Source: Balanoglossus misakiensis
Lineage: Eukaryota; Hemichordata
Length of the DNA stretch: 64,000 bases
Direction: 5' to 3'
Assembly (NCBI GenBank): GCA_040954595.2
Contig: CM082595.2
Coordinates: 1,426,001-1,490,000, forward strand
In this document: one piece after another, positions 59,758-64,000 of the stretch
How positions within the stretch are numbered: position 1 is the first letter of the stretch
Layout: every line of letters begins with the position of its first letter
Notes under the pieces: model-generated
Databases searched by the model: none
What the model was told of the DNA's origin: nothing
What the model saw: only the letters and a program-made list of their open reading frames with translations
Translations under genes and position numbers: made by a program

Positions 59758-62700
59758 GTACGTACTGACTGACTATTTTGTTGTTCAGTGGTGCAGAAAT
59801 ATTCTCCAACTTTCCCAGCCTCTACATTAGCACCATCATCATACACAAGTAATCCATATAATTATAACTATATATTTATAGTATAATTAATATTTCTATG
59901 TCATCAATAACACTTAATATGTACTTAACTTCAAAATTTTTCAGTCATTTTCGTCTTACATGTATATAAAATTCTGAAATGTTCACTTGATCATGAAGTC
60001 ACAGAACTGTTTTTTCTCAAATCACACCGTTGCCAAACGATCTTGTGTTAACATTTGTGAACAAACAGGTTGATTACTTTCTGATATAAGTCGCAGTGTC
60101 TGGGAATGGATTAACACAAATCCAACAAAAGCGTGACTAGTATTGGATTGCAATCTAACAATTCTACTTCATTACCATGGTAACACGCTTGAAAGAGCAA
60201 TGTCTCTAGCTTTTTTAGAATTGTGTCCAAAATAATGACCTGTAAAACTAATATTATTTTGTTCATTTTAGCACAAATATAGGCATTTAAAATACACTGA
60301 CATGTTGAATATAAAATGAACATATATGTGAACATAACTCTCTGAAAAATTAACAAATTGTTGTTGAAACCAAGCTTTGTATTTTCAAAAGATTAGATTG
60401 TTATTTTTATATTTTAACGTGAGACACAGTGCTACAACTGACATAAGTTTGTCATGAGTAACTGTTAGTGTGACCTAAAGCCTGTGTTTAGTAACCCCAA
60501 GCATGCCCTATGTCTGCCCTTAGCAACCCCTGGTCTGCCCTTAGTAACCTTGCATGTGCTCCTAAATTAAATCAATGCTGGATGCTCAGTTGGTAGCCAC
60601 TTCTTAAGCTGTACGAAGAGTTGACACTTTCACATGGGCTCACACATAACACTAATCTATCACTGTCTTCTATCAGCATTATGAATTATTCTTTGATTGC
60701 ACGATATTGAACACAAGTCACTGATAGCTCACAAGTTTAACATTTTGTAGCAGTAATTGGTATAACTCTTTATAACTACTCACTCCACTAACCCAAATTC
60801 TGTTGGATAACATACTTTTCTTAAGTCTACTTTGTAATTTCATTAAATTGAATTTATTTTTCTTAGAGATTCAAGTTTTTGTTGTGGTTTTATTTCAACA
60901 GAAATTACCACTCTATATTCAAGCTGTATGTTTATATTGCTATTTGATGGTTGTGCAGAAACCTCACTGAACATTACCAGATACTGTGTTCTTACAAGCA
61001 AAGTAGACAGCGTTTTACTATTAAAGGTCAAATTGAACCTCGACCACCATAAAAACACACACAGACGCCATGACTCATTGCAATTACAGTAATGTAAAAT
61101 ACACCAAACATTTACAAGCTAAAAACGCTACAGTGACAGCGTGTATTGTATTTCACAGTGACATCCTTTAATACTGACACAATTTCACTAGAAGTGAAGA
61201 GACTGCCTATCACTCAATCTTGGACTTGATCAGAATGTCATACAGTGGTGATTAAGGGCAGTCAATGAACACACAGATGGGGTAATATTCAGTATAAAAA
61301 GTCGAAGTGAAACCACATGAAAAAGCTTTCCAGTGTAACAATTCATCATACTGGTTCTCCTTCATATAAATCAAAATGCTGAAACATTTTGCCGCATTTC
61401 ATCACCAGTAAAACATCCGTCACACTACAGTATTTCTTTAATTAGAACACATATGCCCAAAAGTGTATGCCTATTCACTGTAGGATTTCGAATTGTTCTG
61501 ACAGCGTCCGATTTGAATAGTGCATTGATCACATTCTTCGGTTAATAACTACGCTGGTTTGGTGAGTTTTAATGAATGTGTCGCATTCTTTAGGAATAAT
61601 GTACAACTTGTGACACTGTATGTGGTATGTATATCTCACCACAATACAGTGTACAGATTAAACTGCCACATGTTTGCTTAATTGTAACAATCTTGCTACA
61701 TTTGAAGTAAAACTAGATCCCTTAGTAACAGATACATGTAGTAGCAGTAAAATTGCTACAATTTAAGTAGTTTGACAATTTTTTCAACTGTCAATCATAA
61801 AATAAAAGTAGCCTTGGTCAAATGATAACATATGTAGTTTTATCATCATTAAAACTCAAGTTATAAGTTGTTATAATTTTTTATCAAAAGATAAACACGG
61901 CACAGTATTTGTTGATAATCCTCTTACACTAAAATTTATAAGCTGGCTAAGGCACAAATCTAATAAACTTTTTAAAATAAAAATTGATTACATCTCTTTT
62001 TAAGAAATAACTTCATGTTAATCTATATTTATTTCATGTGGCAACATCAGACAATAACTTTTCTATGTAGTGGATCATACTATTATTATGGGAGATCTCT
62101 CTTTTGTGGACCATTCCATTTTTGAAAGGTGTGACCCCAGAATTTGATTGCTCATCCCATTATAAACATGAAGTGGTCCTGAAGTACAATCTGTATGTTC
62201 AACACATCAATGAGTGAACGATTACATTCAATTGGGATTTGATTTCTTTTTTTTCCATTGAAAAAATGTTGCTGTACGAGAATTATATTTCTTATTTTCA
62301 ATGTTAGAACAAAGGAAATAATAAGAGGTCACCGTGTAGATAGTTAACTCACATGCTAGTGTGTTTTACCAAATGACTGCCACAGAGAAATGTCAATTTT
62401 CAATCCAGTGGAAGCACAGACAGCAAATGACAATTCAATAGATGTTTGCACTGTATCAGAAAAGTCTGTGTCTAATTACATTTTGAATGATCGTGTGTAA
62501 CTGACAAAGATAGCATCACTTTGACTGATAAAGACTCGCTTGTGTTCGCGTGTGCATACAGCGCAAATCTTTTTCAGCCATGCTGTTCATTTAGCCAGTC
62601 ATACCATTTGTTCTACCATACAGTCATCCATGCCATAAGACTGATATATGTACATGTACCCATACAATGTGTACACATCAACAAAAAAACAAAAACGAGA

Positions 62701-64000
62701 CATGCTTTATCTTGTACTAACATCAATAACACTTCTCTTTCAAAAAGAAAAAGCTATTCTAAATTTTATACATACGAGATGACTGATTTATCTAGGTTTA
62801 TGAATGTTACATGAATTGAAAGATCATGTACAAACATGATCTGACGTTGCTATTTGCGGCTATCATGAATACTTTATCATGATATTTCATTTGAATGTGA
62901 AAACCTCAAATTTTAAAGGGGTTGATTGTATAGAATTTCTATTTTGTATAAAAATGATTTGGGGTGAGTAAAAGAATGATAAACAAATTCTTGTTTCAGT
63001 GATAAAAACATGTAATGTACAACTTAAAAATTTTCAGAATAAAATACAACCAAAAGGTTAAAATAACAGGAGACAAAAAAAACAGTGTTCCGTTTTATTT
63101 TTTACTAATTGTGATATGATTAAGATGATTATGAAGAAATAATTTGAAAATACTTAATGGACTAAACAATCTGATACAGTCAGTTTTGTTTTAATTGATT
63201 AATCAAACTAATAAGATTAAAATAATTACAGCATACAACTAAATCAACATAATCTTTCAAAAATTGAAATGATGACTTGTTCATGCAGAACTGAAACACA
63301 CACGTATTCAGAAAATGAAACCTATCATTGAATACAACGTGTGTACAAATAGAGAGTTCAGATATTCATCTGTTAGAATCATTGCATAGTAACTTTAAAC
63401 CTAGCACTGTGCAATACAACTAAAAATACTGCTGAAAAAATATCAAAATAGCTGCTTTAGTTAACACATCTACATAAGGGAAAATAGAAAGCTAAAAATA
63501 CTGAGTGTAAATTTAACAAAAATGTAACAGAAACATTGCTACCACACTGAATACTAGGTCAGACCTCGGAGTTTTTTTGAAACAGACATGGCCATTGTAA
63601 TACTAAATTTACAATGATTGCAAAGCTATAAAATATTGACATGTATATAGTGCATCTATGATTAACCTGAGTACTGTGACAGAAAAAATTGTCCATTTTA
63701 CTCGGAAATAATATTGTCGTAATTTAACTGCGAATAAAATTGGTTATCGTACGGTTGGAAGCATGCTGTGAGATATATAGACACACACGTACACATGCAT
63801 GTATACACATTTACACAACCAGGAAGAAGACAGGTATAGCACTGACTTTCCCAGGAAACTCAAATATGGCAGCCATTAAATTAGATGTTAGTAATGTACA
63901 CACAATGAAAAGAGACTAAACCACATGAAGCAGAGCTCCATTTAATTCACGTCAAGGACTTGCCAGTTATATGAAGTGGAGTACACTATATACTGTCTTC

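Larger units (their letters stand above)
53353..64000 (-). other. large upstream intron of RERE (continues past window)
   Basis: The next upstream RERE exon (SANT/ELM2) was not found on the minus strand in this stretch. It is AT-rich and non-coding in appearance except for one possible plus-strand exon at 59,621. Small repeats noted include (GGAT)n near 55,485-55,515, a 32-bp minisatellite at 57,400, a hairpin at 57,842 and a 34-bp repeat at 58,797. Confidence 0.55.

Noticed and set aside
22469-64000. tRNA, rRNA or snRNA genes
   Set aside because: I looked for A/B box and cloverleaf-like patterns and saw none that I could support by eye; a covariance-model scan would be decisive.

Overview
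This window is animal (metazoan) nuclear DNA. Its genes are cut by spliceosomal introns with GT/AG borders, and four deeply conserved animal genes can be rebuilt exon by exon. The DNA is AT-rich, carries palindromic mini-elements and microsatellites, and has one 100-N scaffold gap. The proteins and repeats point to a marine invertebrate, probably a deuterostome or lophotrochozoan. The species cannot be fixed from the sequence alone.

Layout. Bases 1-22,468 are one satellite array with an 87-bp unit. About 214 units run in forward orientation (1-18,655). A 16-bp non-satellite spacer follows, then inverted units (18,672-22,468). Embedded in the inverted part is a 2.7-kb block of a second, diverged 87-bp family (type B). 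The array shows sub-family blocks and several higher-order duplications. Bases 22,469-24,600 are single-copy AT-rich flank with a few mini-elements.

Genes. (1) Vigilin/HDLBP, minus strand, start 32,644, stop 24,631: 19 coding exons, 1,287 residues, 14 KH domains with visible GXXG loops. A likely non-coding first exon lies near 34.9-35.15 kb. (2) N-acetylneuraminate lyase (NPL), plus strand, 37,653-41,355: 12 coding exons, 324 residues, catalytic Tyr and Lys present; a non-coding first exon ends at 37,146. (3) A GH56 hyaluronidase, minus strand, start 44,311, stop 41,750: 3 coding exons, 431 residues, with signal peptide, D-x-E active site and C-terminal EGF-like module. (4) The 3' part of an RERE/atrophin co-repressor gene, minus strand, 53,352 down to 48,206: nine exons, 944 residues, from the end of the SANT region through a GATA zinc finger, the Arg/Glu tract and the atrophin C-terminus. 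Its BAH and ELM2 exons lie beyond the right edge, so 53,353-64,000 is mostly one large intron.

Relations. Vigilin and NPL are head to head about 2 kb apart. NPL and the hyaluronidase are tail to tail with 394 bp between stop codons and interleaved poly(A) signals. These two adjacent genes both break down glycan (sialic acid and hyaluronan/chondroitin). No operon, CRISPR, tRNA or rRNA gene was seen. The points most worth a second look are the organisation of the satellite, its position beside a vigilin gene, and several undescribed mini-element families.
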